Source: Sinohyriopsis cumingii | Lineage: Eukaryota; Mollusca; Bivalvia; Unionida; Unionidae | NCBI GenBank assembly: GCA_028554795.2 | Contig: CM068839.1 | Coordinates: 45,973,440-46,037,439, forward strand | Length of the DNA: 64,000 nucleotides | Direction: 5' to 3' | Shown: one piece after another, positions 24,491-37,304 of the stretch | Layout of the letters: every line of letters starts with the position of its first letter | Position numbering within the stretch: the first letter of the stretch is position 1 | Translations under genes and position numbers: made by a program | Notes under the pieces: generated by a model | The model's input: only the letters and a program-made list of their open reading frames with translations | The model's database searches: none | Told to the model about the DNA's origin: nothing

Positions 24491-25244
24491 ATTTTTTAAT
24501 TCATGGCTGCTAAATTATTTCTCAAGTTTTATACATGGCTTTATCTATAAGACCCTTTTGAGTTGTCTGTACACTAACTGTATACTGTATGTCATAAGCT
24601 ATTTAAACTTTTCAATTGCTTCACCTATCATTGAACTCCATGGAAGTGGTTGCACATTGCCTTTAAAGGTTAAATGTCGACAGCTGAATTGGTTAAAACA
24701 TTGGTCTACAAGAAATATGTTTGACTATGTTGGTAGCACATATAAAACCATGAAGTGGTGGTCTTTTTTTTCATGCCTTACTGCACAACTGATTTTCAAT
24801 ATCAATAACAACAGCACTTGGTTCTCTAGAAAATTTGAATGGCTGCAGTTAAATAATATAACCTAGCCATGCTATGGATGACACATAAACTGGGCACTAA
24901 AATGAACCCTCTACAATGTTAATGCAGTTTAAAAATGAACTTACTCTAGTAATGGCATCATCCTAATTGGCAGCATCAAAAGAAATATAATAACAACAAT
25001 CATTAGTTAAAAATATTTCACTAATCCTATGTCTTATTACTGACAAATCCTGCTTTCTAACCACTGTTGTGCTGAGATGACTTTAAATTCTAATAAATAC
25101 ATACATAATACACTGATAAAAATAGTAAGTCAACAAAGTTCAAACTTATACACATTTTTCCCTTTCATTTCATCACTCAAATTCTTTGACAATCAATTTA
25201 GTCCATTTGAAAATTGTAATAGTTTGGACAGTTATACTTCAATG

Positions 25245-27178
25245 TCATGATAGTACTGTAAGCACACTTTGCTATAATGCATACAATTATGACATCAAGC
25301 ACACTTTGCTATAACGTATACAATACAGTTAATACAGCAAGCACGCGTTGCTATAATGTATACAATTAATACAGCAAGCACACTTTGCTATAATGTATAC
25401 AATACAGTTAGTAGAGTAACACACTTTGCTATAATGTATACATTATACGTTCATATAATATAATGGCATACAGTTGTGTGTGTGTATAGTACTAGATCAT
25501 GTAGATGGCATACAGTTTCTACAGCAAGCACACTTTGCTGTAATGCATACAATACAGTTAATACAGCAAGTACACTTTGCTGTAATGTGTACAATACAGC
25601 AAGCACAATTTGCTGTGATGTATACAATATAGTTGATACAGAAAGCACACTTTGCTATAATGTATACAATACAGTTGATACAGCAAGCACGCTTTGCTAT
25701 AATGTATACAATACAGTGTTTGTGTGTGTGTGTGTGATTTATATTTTTTTTACGTAGCTTTAACAATTTTTCAGTCATATCACTACGATGTCAGCAGTGT
25801 GACAGTTTATAGTGATCTCTAGCACCGGGGCATCATGCCGCAGACATGTAGCATGATGTCTCAACCAGTCACATTATCCTGACACCAGGCTGACCAGTCC
25901 TAACACTAACCTCTTAATGATGAGCACCAAGCAAAGCACCAGTTAGTGCCATTTTTTTAATTCTTTGGCATGACTCAGCTGGGGTTTGAACTCATGACCT
26001 CCCGCATTCGAGGCGGATGCTCTAACCACCAGGCCACCTGAGTGGTCAAATACAGTTAGTATATTAAGCACACTTCGCTATTATGTATACAGTTTCTACA
26101 GCAAGCACAATTTGCTGTAATGTATACAATATACAGTTAATACAGCAAGCACACTTTGCTGTAATGTATACAATACAGTTAATACAGCAAGCACACTTTG
26201 CTGTAATGTATACAATACAGTTAATACAGCAAGCACACTTTGCTGTAATGTATATAATACAGCAAGCACACGTTGCTGTAATGTATACAATACAGCAAGC
26301 ACAATTTGCTGTAACGTATACAGTACAGTTAATACTGCAAGCACAATTTGCTGTAATGTATACAGTACAGTTAATACAGCGAGCACACTTTGCTGTAATG
26401 TATACAATACAGTTAATACAGCAAGCGCACTTTGCTGTAATGTATACAGAACAGTTAATACAGCAAGCACACTTTGCTGTAATGTATACAATATAGTTAA
26501 TACAGCAGCACACTTTGTTGTAACATATACAGTACAGTTAATACAGCAAGTACACTTTACTGTAATGTATACCATACAGCAAGCACAATTTGCTGAAATG
26601 TATACAATACAGTTAATATAGCAAGCACAATTTGCTGTAATTTATACAATACAGTTAATATAGCAAGCACAATTTGCTGTAATTTATACAATACAGTTAA
26701 TATAGCAAGCACAATTTGCTGTAATGTGTCCATGAATCAGGCATTAGTGTTGTTTCATTGTAACTGATATAATGTATATGAATTTGGGGTGTCCATGAAT
26801 CAGGGATTACAGTGTTGTTTCATTGTGATTGAAATAATTAAGCAAGCGCACTTTGCTGTAATGTATACAGAACAGTTAATACAGCAAGCACACTTTGCTG
26901 TAATGTATACAATATAGTTAATACAGTAATGTATACAATATAGTTAATACAGCAGCACACTTTGTTGTAATGTATACAGTACAGTTAATACAGCAAGTAC
27001 ACTTTACTGTAATGTATACCATACAGCAAGCACAATTTGCTGAAATGTATACAATACAGTTAATATAGCAAGCACAATTTGCTGTAATTTATACAATACA
27101 GTTAATATAACAAGCACAATTTGCTGTAATGTATATAATACAGTTAATACAGCATGCACACTTTACTGTAATGCATAG
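25245..27178. repeat. Minisatellite, 42-bp unit, interrupted by a SINE and a second repeat
   Basis: The unit is AGCAAGCACACTTTGCTGTA plus ATGTATACAATACAGTTAATAC. Each unit contains AGCAA...TTTGCT, able to pair as a 5-6 bp stem. A SINE sits at 25722-26045. Three units of the downstream 63-bp family lie at about 26727-26840, after which a block matching 26425-26720 resumes. As 42 is divisible by three, both strands are open over long distances (137-159 codons). Confidence 0.95.
25722..26045 (-). mobile_element. SINE family A, full length, inside a minisatellite
   Basis: It opens with a TG-repeat tail, then TTTAACAATTTTTCAGTCAT, CATCATGCCGCAGACATGTA and CCAGTCACATTATCCTGACA. It closes with the reversed head GATGCTCTAACCACCAGGCC. 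AATACAGT occurs on both sides, but this word is part of the host array, so the target duplication is not independent evidence. Confidence 0.92.
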
Positions 27179-28510
27179 GATTTTGGAGTGCTATGAATCA
27201 GCCATTACAGTGTTGTTATCACTGTAATTGTCATAATGTATAGAAATTTGAGGAGACCAGAAATCATACATTATTGTGTTGTTATTTTAATGTAAATTAC
27301 ATAATTTATAAGAAGTTTGGGTGACTAGAAGCCAGGCATTGTAGGATTGTTACGTCACAGTAACTGATATAATGTATAGGAATCTTGGGTGACCAGAAGT
27401 CAACCATCACAGTGTTGTTATCACTGTATTTGCTATAATGTATGCCAATCAATCAGTGTTGTAATTTCATTGTAAATTCTAAAATTTAAAAGAACTTTTG
27501 GGTGACAAGAAATCAGGCATTAGTGTTGTTATTTCACTGTAAAACTGCTATAATTTATAAGAATTTAGGGTGACCAGAAATCAGGCATTACTGGGTCGTT
27601 ATTTCATTATAATAGATAGAATTTATATAAATCTGGTATGACCAGAAATCAGGCACTATCGTGTTGTTATTTCATTGTAATTGTTATAATTTATAGAAAT
27701 TTGGGGTGCCTTTGTATCAGGCATTACAGTGTTGTTATTTCATTGTAATTGACAGAATTCTTATGAATGTTGGGTGACCAGAAATCAGGTATCATATGGT
27801 TGTTATTTCATTGTAACTGATATAATGTATAGGAATTTGGGGTGTCCATGAATCAGGCATTACAGTGTTGTTTCATTGTAAGTGATATAATGTATAAGAA
27901 TTTGGGGTGTCCATGAATCAGGCATTAGTGTTGTTTCATTGTAACTGATATACTGTATAGGAATTTGGGGTGTCCATGAATCAGGCATTAGTGTTGTTTC
28001 ATTGTAAGTGATATAATGTATAGGAATTTGGGGTGTCCATGAATCAGGCATTACAGTGTTGTTTCATTGTAATTGATATAATGTATAGGAATATGGGGAG
28101 TCCATGAATCAGGCATTACAGTGTTGTTTCACTGTAACTAATATAATGTATATGAATTTGGGGTGTCCATGAATCAGGCATTAGTGTTGTTTCATTGTAA
28201 CTGAAATAATGTATATGAATTTGGTCTGTCCATGAATCAGGCATTAGTGTTGTTTCATTGTAACTGATATAATGTATATGAATTTGGGGTGTCCATGAAT
28301 CAGGCATTACAGTGTTGTTTTATTGTAACTGATATAATGTATAGGAATTTGGGGTGTCCATGAATCAGGGATTACAGTGTTGTTTCATTGTAATTGAAAT
28401 AATTAACAGAAATTTTAGGGTGACCAGAAATCAGGCATTATAAGGTTGTTATTTCAATGTAATTGCTATAATTTATAGGAATTTTGAGTGACCAGAAGTC
28501 AGGCATTATA
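27179..28510. repeat. Minisatellite, 63-65 bp unit, about 20 copies
   Basis: The unit includes GGTGTCCATGAATCAGGCAT, TA(CA)GTGTTGTTTCATTGTAA and CTGATATAATGTATAGGAATTTG. The left third (27179-27840) is diverged with GACCAGAAATCAGG. The centre (27840-28390) is homogeneous and the right end is diverged again. The 63-bp form leaves 21-residue open repeats on the minus strand. Confidence 0.94.
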
Positions 28511-28994
28511 CCACTGGTCATCAATTCTGTATGTACCAAAGTTTTCACTGGCCATGAACCAATGATTATCAATTCTGACTGGATAAAGTATTAGATTTTT
28601 TTTGAAAACAAGTGTCGGTTAGCACCTATAGTGCAATTAAATTTAAACTGACACATAACTGAAAGTTAACTCTGGTATATATTTCATCAAAATCATGACA
28701 TTTCTAATCAATCCAGCTTTCAGCAAATTCCTGACAACAAAACTGTTTATTTTGACTGATTTAAATATACTTTTATTATCAGAATTAGAAAATGTATATT
28801 TCTGGTACAAATAATATACCCTACATATTTATTTACAGGAATAAACAAATTGAACATTTACCAGTATGAAAAAGAGACAACTTAGATTGGCTTGGAAAGA
28901 TAGGAATAAAATATATGAACACACACACAGATACCTCTCTGCAAAATTCAGACAAATAAGACAATATGCAATTGATGTTTGCATTAATGTACAT

Positions 28995-29850
28995 GCAGTT
29001 TTACAGTCATGCAACATAACCCATACATGCATTTTTACAGTCATGTAACATTAACCCATACATGCATTTTTACAGTCATGTAACATTAACCCATACATGC
29101 ATTTTTACAGTCATGTAACATAACGCATACATGCATTTTTACAGTCATGTAACACAACCCATACATGCATTTTTACAGTCATGTAACATAACCCATACAT
29201 GCATTTTTACAGTCATGTAACATAACCCATACACGCATTTGTACAGTCATGTAACATAACCCATACATGCATTTTTACAGTCATGTAACATAACCCATAC
29301 ATGCATTTTTACAATCATGTAACATAATCCTTACATGAATTTTTACAGTCATGTAACATAACCCATACATGCATTTGTACAGTCATGTAACATAACCCAT
29401 ACATGAATTTTTACAGTCATGTAACATAACCCATACATGCATTTTTACAGTCATGTAACATAACCCATACATGCATTTTTACAGTCATGTAACATAACCC
29501 ATACACGCATTTGTACAGTCATGTAACATAACCCATACATGCATTTGTACAGTCATGTAACATAACCCATACATGCATTTTTACAGTCATGCAACATAAC
29601 CCATACATGCATTTTTACAGTCATGTAACATTAACCCATACATGCATTTTTACAGTCATGTAACATAATGCATACATGCATTTTTACAGTCATGTAACAT
29701 AACCCATACATGCATTTTTACAGTCATGTAACATTAACCCATACATGCATTTTTACAGTCATGTAACATAACCCATACATGCATTTTTACAGTCATGTAA
29801 CATTAACCCATACATGCATTTTTACAGTCATGTAACATAACATGCATGCT
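28995..29850. repeat. Minisatellite, 33-34 bp unit, about 25 copies
   Basis: The unit is CCATACATGCATTTTTACAG plus TCATGTAACATAAC. Copies differ by one or two bases, and variants (GTACAG, TTAACCC, ACACGC) recur at intervals, showing multi-unit duplication. Each copy holds the palindrome ATGCAT. Confidence 0.97.
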
Positions 29851-29984
29851 CCAAAACATAATGTATATCATTCTAACAAGGCTAAATATAAAATTACAGC
29901 TGGGATATGGATTTGTGGAAGAAGAAAAAAAAATCAAAGTTCAAGTAATGACACATCAATAATGAATACAGTCAATTACCATAT

Positions 29985-30190
29985 ACACTAGCTTACACGT
30001 CCAACTGAAAATTGCATGAACCCACACCTGTAATCATGTAATGTGCCAGCAGATTTGGGTCTATGCAGCTTGTTTGGAGTAATTAATAGAACAAAAAAAC
30101 ACAGACCTGGATGTACACATGCATGATGTGATGGCAGATCAGGGTATATGTTACTTGTAGCAGGACCCAACTTGTAAGTGAGTATATACC
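29985..30190. repeat. Dispersed repeat with internal inverted wording
   Basis: Shared words GTCTATGCAG, AACACAGACCTGGAT and GATGTGATGGCAGATCAGGG link this stretch to 44490-44725, 53380-53540 and a fragment at 346-430. The word 'GATC(T)-GGTCT-TG' and its reverse complement both occur inside, so part of it could fold on itself. It is not a recognised named family. Confidence 0.7.
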
Positions 30191-30204
30191 ATAGCTTCAA
30201 GATC

Positions 30205-31712
30205 TACATGTACACAATGACATACCTTTCAAGGGACATCAACAAAATCTGATTAAAGATATGCATGTATATACTGACACATCTTGCAAAGGACATCAAC
30301 AAAATCTTATTAAAGATCTGCATGTATATACTGACACGACACACCTTTCAAGGGACATCAACAAAATCTGATTAAAGATATGCATGTACATAATGACACA
30401 CCTTTCAAGGGACATCAAGAAAATCTGATTAAAGATATGCATGTCTATACTGACACATCTTGCAAAGGACATCAACAAAATCTGATTAAAGATATGCATG
30501 TCTATACTGACACATCTTGCAAAGGACATCAAGAAAATCTTATTAAAGATCTGCATGTATATACTGACACGACACACCTTTCAAGGGACATCAAAACAAA
30601 ATCTGATTAAAGATATGCATGCATATACTGACACATCTTGCAAAGGACATCAACAAAATCTGATTAAAGATATGCATGTATATACAGACACACCTTTCAA
30701 GGGACATCAACAAAATCTGATTAAAGATATGCATGTCTATACTGACACATCTTGCAAAGGACATCAAGAAAATCTTATTAAAGATCTGCATGTATATACT
30801 GACACGACACACCTTTCAAGGGACATCAAAACAAAATCTGATTAAAGATATGCATGCATATACTGACACATCTTGCAAAGGACATCAACAAAATCTGATT
30901 AAAGATATGCATGTATATACAGACACACCTTTCAAGGGACATCAACAAAATCTGATTAAAGATATGCATGTCTATACTGACACATCTTGCAAAGGACATC
31001 AAGAAAATCTTATTAAAGATCTGCATGTATATACTGACACGACACACCTTTCAAGGGACATCAAAACAAAATCTGATTAAAGATATGCATGCATATACTG
31101 ACACATCTTGCAAAGGACATCAACAAAATCTGATTAAAGATATGCATGTATATACAGACACACCTTTCAAGGGACATCAACAAAATCTGATTAAAGATAT
31201 GCATGCATATACTGACACATCTTGCAAAGGACATCAAGAAAATCTTATTAAAGATATGCATGTATATACAGACACACCTTTCAAGGGACATCAACAAAAT
31301 CTGATTAAAGATATGCATGCATATACTGACACATCTTGCAAAGGACATCAACAAAATCTTATTAAAGATATGCATGTATATACTGACACATCTTGCAAAG
31401 GACATCAACAAAATCTTATTAAAGATCTGCATGTATATACTGACACGACACACCTTTCAAGGGACATCAAAACAAAATCTGATTAAAGATATGCATGTAT
31501 ATACTGACACATCTTGCAAGGGACATCAACAAAATCTGATTAAAGATATGCATGTATATACTGACACATCTTGCAAAGGACATCAACAAAATCTTATTAA
31601 AGATATGCATGTATATACTGACACATCTTGCAAAGGACATCAACAAAATCTGATTAAAGATATGCATGCATATACTGACACACCCTGCAAGGGACATCGA
31701 CTAAATCTGATT
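30205..31712. repeat. Minisatellite, 57-bp unit, with 235-bp higher-order repeat
   Basis: The unit is AAAGATATGCATGTATATAC plus TGACACATCTTGCAAAGGACA and TCAACAAAATCTGATT. Two unit types (TCTTGCAAAGG and CCTTTCAAGGG) are arranged in a fixed four-unit order. That order repeats every 235 bp from about 30498, 30733 and 30968 with near identity. Some units carry TATGCATGCATA, a 12-bp palindrome. Plus-strand open frames of up to 172 codons are 19-residue repeats and not genes. Confidence 0.96.
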
Positions 31713-31754
31713 AAAGCAAACCAATAGGCACAACAATGATGCATTCCAAGTCAT

Positions 31755-34005
31755 TTATCTAACACAAACTATTTCTTTAAATTAAATCAGTTTTTATACT
31801 TTTTATCCTAATACAAACTTTTTGAATAAAGTCAGTTTTTATACTTTTTATCCTAATACAAATTATTTATTTTAAGTATGTCAGTTATTACACTTTTTAT
31901 CTAATGCAAACTATTTCTTTGAATTAAATCAATTGTTACACATTTTTACTACAGACATGCCAACCCTAACAAGACCTCAGTAAGGCAGTCAATGTTTTTT
32001 CCATAAGTTATACCAGTTTTCAGTAAAGTGTACCAAAATATTATTTACACCTAATGTCAAGCTGGAAAAATGCTTTTGAAAGTTCTGAAACGAGATTAAG
32101 AATGATGCAGTAACGGTAAACAGTGTGTTCAACTATGACTAAAATGTTTGTCAAGTTTACTTGAACCTTAGTTACCTGAAGTACTGTTTCACATTCTGCA
32201 GTTCCAAACCCTACAAAACTCAATGGCTTTTTGCTATCTCTCAATTTTATTTATTCCTTAAAACAAAAAATAAATAATTTTCAGAGCTTTCCCACCATGC
32301 AACATACTCAAATTAACGCATGATATCCACAAAACATAATTTTTAATATTCCTGCATTTGTCCCTGAAGAATCTGGACACTCTTCTGCACTGACTATTAT
32401 ATCATTTTAAGAGGTTTATTGTCCCTTTTCTCAAATATTGCTTGATGAACGCCATTTTAAAAAAGAAACAGACTGATCATGCAGATGTTTTGCATCACAC
32501 AATACATGCAATTTAAAGTATCTGAGGTACTCCTGTAAAGTTCGCCAAGTTCCCTGACCAACTCCATTGAATCTAATATAAAACCTGGATCTGAATCAAA
32601 CATGGATAAACCAGTATCTGGATTTTATTGCAAACAATTGTATTTCTGTAATTAGTGCTTTTCTTCCCTAAGTTCACATTTCAAGGGTCATTTCTGTAAG
32701 ACTTGCAGCAAAATCATAAAGGTTGGCAGGTCCATATCTAACACAAACTATTTCTGTGAATTCAGTTATTGCACTTTATCTAATTGTTATATATATTTAA
32801 TTTAATTGTTTGTTTGTTTTTATTTTTTTACATTCCTTTACATGTTATTGTAATGAAACATTGTATGCTGGACTTGACCTCGTCCAAAACCGTATTCATT
32901 TCTCCCTGACCTGATTGACTTTTTTAAAAATTTTCATTTATGTAAACAACTAATAACAGCTTCATTATTCTCTCTGTGTGTGAGCTTATTAACAGGATTA
33001 TTATTCAGGTAAACAAAGGAGTAAATATTTTGATTAGGGTCAGGGTTTTTGGAGATTACTAAGTGAATTTTGTAGGCTATTGTGTTGTAAATAAATAAGG
33101 CTCATTAGATCATTCTAGAAGGTTATTTTCTATAAGGAAATGCTTGTTTTTAGAAAATGCTAACAGTGACCCGAGGTCAAGAAGAGAACTATTTTCTTGT
33201 GACTGAGGATTTTACCAGTCGTGCTTTAACATCTAGCACTTTGAGTTTTATTATGTTGTGACCAGTTTGGACTGAATTTTATTTTTTTCAAATTACTGAA
33301 TTCAAATAATTATTTTCTCTGGAAATACAAAAGTGCTCTGATAACATTCTTAGATAAGACATTCACTGGAATTTATACTGAATTTAAACCTGGAATAATA
33401 ATTCTGTGATTTAACAAGTGAATGTTGACACATCAGTACTTCGCAGGCTATAGCAGACACACCATCACCTTCAGATTTGGATCTCTTTGGGACTTGAACT
33501 GAATTTTATTCAGGACTTATTAATATCAGGACTTGTGCTAAATTCTTGGATTATTTTTGGATTCAATTCACAATACCATAAGTTCTTTTTTTTAATTTAT
33601 CACTTTGTATTCTAGGGAAATAAATTATTTGTTAAATTTTACAAGTCTTCACTATTTTCTGTTACTTATTTTAAGAGCACAGACTTGTAACATAATAAAA
33701 ATGCTTTTTTGAATCAAGTCAGACATTATACTTTTTATCTAATACACTTAACACTTTATATCCAATACAAACACTTTCTTTAAATTAAGTAAATTACAGC
33801 TTTTATCCAATACAAACATGGACTTAAGTAAGACATCACACTTTTTATCTAATACAAACATTTTCTTTGAATCAAGTCAGCTATTATACCTTTTATCTAA
33901 TACAAACGTTTTCTGTGAATTAAGTCAATTACACCTTATACCCAATACAATCTCTTTCTTTGAATTATGCCAGACATCACAATTTTTATCCAATAACAAC
34001 CATTT
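31755..34005. repeat. Diverged array, 50-60 bp unit, split by an LTR-like insert
   Basis: Copies with ACAAACTATTTCTTT(G/A)AATT, AAGTCAGTTATTACACTTTT and ATCTAATACAA lie at about 31755-31945, one at 32735-32790, and the rest at 33695-34005. The intervening 32800-33695 matches a second locus at 47.85-48.69 kb and appears to be inserted. Confidence 0.85.
32800..33695. mobile_element. LTR-like dispersed repeat, copy 1
   Basis: It shares several blocks in the same order with 47850-48690: TGGACTTGACCT(C/T)GTCCAAAA near the start, ACTTGTG(C/A)TAAA, TTCACAATAC...TAAGTTCTTTT and GGGAAATAAAT near the end. The likely ends TGTTATTG and TTGTAACA, with an AATAAA close to the 3' side, suit a solo LTR of about 0.85 kb. 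I found no clear 5-bp target duplication. Other dispersed repeats remain possible. Confidence 0.5.
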
Positions 34006-34184
34006 GAATGGACATTAACAGCAACATATGCATTAGCTTGAGGTTACTTTTTTCTCCAATTTGTTTTATTACAAGTTGCAGGAACTGCATTTAAATTAAA
34101 AGTGTAAGTATTTTATTGACTGTTGAAATGTCACCGAATGTTATTTGGATCCCCTATCAGTATATAACATTCTGTTTTTTGTTG

Positions 34185-34495
34185 ACATATATTATTGGTT
34201 ATTTGTCCATCAAGAACATATCTGATTGGTTATTTGTCAATCAAGAACATATCTGATTGGTTATTTGTCCATCAAGAACATATCTGATTGGTTATTTGTC
34301 CATCAAGAACATATCTGATTGGTTATTTGTCCATCAAAAACATATCTGATTGGTTATTTGTCCATCAAGAACATATCTGATTGGTTATTTGTCAATCAAG
34401 AACATATCTGATTGGTTATTTGTCCATCAAAAACATATCTGATTGGTTATTTGTTCATCAAAAACATATTTGATTGGTTATTTGTTCATCAAAAA
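34185..34495. repeat. Minisatellite, 31-bp unit, 10 copies
   Basis: The unit is GATTGGTTATTTGTCCATCA plus AGAACATATCT, with very few changes. A pair of variants (GTCAATC and AAAAACAT) recurs. Confidence 0.97.
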
Positions 34496-35204
34496 TTACC
34501 GTGGCCTACATTTCTTGAAAAATGTTCAGCACTTTAAAAATATTATCAATATTCTTACCTGAGTCAAAAGAGGTATGTCTATTTGAATTCTTTGATACTG
34601 CATGCTAAAATAAAATACTACAATAAACCATTTTGAAACATGCATTCTGGGAAGGCACCAACCTCCATTTGTTGATATGGGTTATTATGAGACTGGTTGG
34701 GATGCTTGTTGAGAGAAAAAGAAATTCTAAATAACTACAGGACTATCAACAGTTTCTGAAGAAAGAACAAATCCCCATGGCCACAATATGATGGCAAGTA
34801 ATAGCACATCTGAGAAATCTCTCAGAATGAGAAAAAAAGCCTTAAAAAGATGTTGGTGTCACCTCTCAGTCTTACTGAATTCTCAGGGAAAAAATATTTT
34901 TCTTTTCATATTTCTCATATTCATTACTGTAAACAGAATGACATGCAAAATATAAAACAAAGCCAAGACTTAAAGATCATGTCTTTATCATGTCATGATC
35001 TTCACATTATGTTGCAGCCTGAGCAATGGATAAATAATCTGAAGATAAAGGGAAATGAGACTGATTTCAGTTATTATGACAAGTAATTTGCAGTCAATCC
35101 ACATCTGATAAAAGTGAACCGAAATTAAATCATTAGTGATATTAATGCACAATGGGAAAACCCTATTCTGAAATTATATTTGCAACTGCTGTAGTGATGG
35201 AAAC

Positions 35205-35890
35205 ATTATGTTCAACCATAAAGTTTGTAAATTACACTTAGACTTCAATTACCACCAGTACAGTTTGTAGACTTTAATTACCACCAGTACAGTTTGTAAA
35301 TTACACTTAGACCTTAATTACCACCAGTACAGTTTGTAAAGTACACTTAGACCTTAATTACCACCAGTACAGTTTGTAAATTACACTTAGACTTCAATTA
35401 CCACCAGTACAGTTTTAAAAGTACACTTTCACTTTAATTACCACCAGTACAGTTTTAAAAGTACACTTAGACCTTAATTACCACCAGTACAGTTTGTAAA
35501 GTACACTTAGACCTTAATTACCACCAGTACAGTTTGTAAATTACACTTAGACCTTAATTACCACCAGTACAGTTTGTAAAGTACACTTAGACCTTAATTA
35601 CCACCAGTACAGTTTGTAAATTACACTTAGACCTTAATTACCACCAGTACAGTTTGTAAATTACACTTAGACCTTAATTACCACCAGTACAATTTGTAAA
35701 GTACACTTAGACCTTAATTACCACCAGTAGTTTTAAAAGTACACTTAGACTTCAATTACAACCAGTACAGTTTTAAAAGTACACTTTCACTTTAATTACC
35801 TCCAGTACAGTTTTAAAAGTACACTTAGACTTTAATTACCACCAGTACAGTTTGTAAAGTACACTTAGAATTTAATTACCACCAATACAG
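35205..35890. repeat. Minisatellite, 40-bp unit, about 17 copies
   Basis: The unit is TTAATTACCACCAGTACAGT plus TTGTAAATTACACTTAGACC. Blocks with TTTTAAAAGTACACTTTCACT appear twice (35410 and 35770), indicating copying of a group of units. Confidence 0.97.
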
Positions 35891-36784
35891 TTTCACAGAC
35901 TGCAGTTGTAAACCATATGGAACTCAATGACTTCTTGCTATCTCTCAACCTGACATAATCCTTGACTTTTTTTAAATTTCACATCACGATGGTATTCATC
36001 TCTTACACCATGACACATACTCAAATCAACATTTAATGTCCAATGAATGCAATTATTCCCCGATGAATCTAAATATTCCAATTAGTTCCACTGTACTAAT
36101 AAAACTTTTTAAGAGGCTTATTGTCCTTTTCATCTTAAACATGTAAACAAGTACAGATTAGAAGACACAATTTGTAGAAATTTCTATAAGCAACAGCAGG
36201 CAGGTTGATCATGCATTTGTTTTGCATGTAAAAAATGTGCAGTTTAAAGCACCTGAAAAACTCCTTTAAAGTTAGTTTTGTTCCCAGAAAAACAGAAAAA
36301 CTCCACTGAATCTCATATAAAACCTAGTTCCAAATCAAATATGGACAAGCTAGCATCTGGATTTTACAACAACTGTATTTCCATAGAGGTTGGCTAAAAT
36401 GCAAACAATGCTAAAATCTCAGACAATACTAAAATTTCATAAATAATGCTAAAATCTCTGAGATTATTTTCCCCATAGCTAACAGCTAGATGCCAATAAA
36501 ACATTAGAGTCACTGGTATAACCAGTCTATTTTACACATATAATTCAGTTTTAAGAGTAAGACAAATTTTGAAAGTTTTACTTCCAAGTGGAAAAAAATG
36601 GAACATGGAGAAAATCTATGTGCATGCAATTCTGACGGAACATGGAGAAAATCTGCAAGAAAGCAATTCTGAACAAAGTTTCTGAAAATCAATGAAGCTT
36701 ACCATCATTATGTGGCTAGGTTACATCACAAAGAATGATTCAAGTGCATAAAAACATGCATGTGAGAATAGAAATGGCAAAAAG

Positions 36785-37060
36785 ATGGTCTAACAGAATT
36801 TTAGGTCTAAAATCTGAATAATCCATCTGTGATTTTTTAAAAGTCAAGATCCGATATAACACATCTCATCTGTCAAATTTTAGTCTAAATTCTATATTAT
36901 CCATCTGTGTTAAGTTAATCTTAAGTCTAAAGTCAATGTAATCATATCTGTGAAATTAGTCTAAACTGAATCAAAACCCATCTGTGGATTTTAGATCTAA
37001 ATTCAATCTAATCCATCTTTGAATTTTAGGCCTAAATTTTAGATAATCATCAGTGAAGTT
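36785..37060. repeat. Diverged array, about 35-45 bp unit
   Basis: Recurring words are TTTTAG(G/T)TCTAAA, TCAAT(C/G)TAATC and CATCTGTGAA. It is heavily decayed compared with neighbours. Confidence 0.7.
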
Positions 37061-37304
37061 TTGCTTTTATTGTTCAAGTTTCCTAGTTAAACGTGTTTTT
37101 ATAAAAGTGACTTTTGCATTCATTCTTCAACCTTGCATTGTATTAATCATTAGCATGCAATGTAATACAGAGGTAATTACAGAAGCAATTTAATACAGAG
37201 GTAGTTGACAGATAATTTGAAACAGAGGTTATTACACTGGTACCTCATTATAAAATCCCTCAGCATACTGCTGCCCTTCACATAACTCCCAATAGACTTA
37301 TAAA

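Noticed and set aside
26064-26575. Open frames of 137-159 codons on both strands
   Set aside because: 14-residue repeats from the 42-bp array. Also simultaneously open in more than one frame.
28995-29850. CRISPR-like regular repeat pattern
   Set aside because: Units follow each other directly with no unique spacers, and the genome is eukaryotic. It is a plain minisatellite.
30498-31727. Plus-strand open frames up to 172 codons with KDMHVYTDTSCKGHQ repeats
   Set aside because: 19-residue repeats from the 57-bp array; the duplicates at 235-bp spacing are DNA repeats, not a gene family.
34850-35086. 78-codon frame with LKIMSLSCHDLHIML, faintly like a transposase motif (KSHDCHVLL)
   Set aside because: The resemblance is a few residues, with no neighbouring transposase sequence or inverted repeats.
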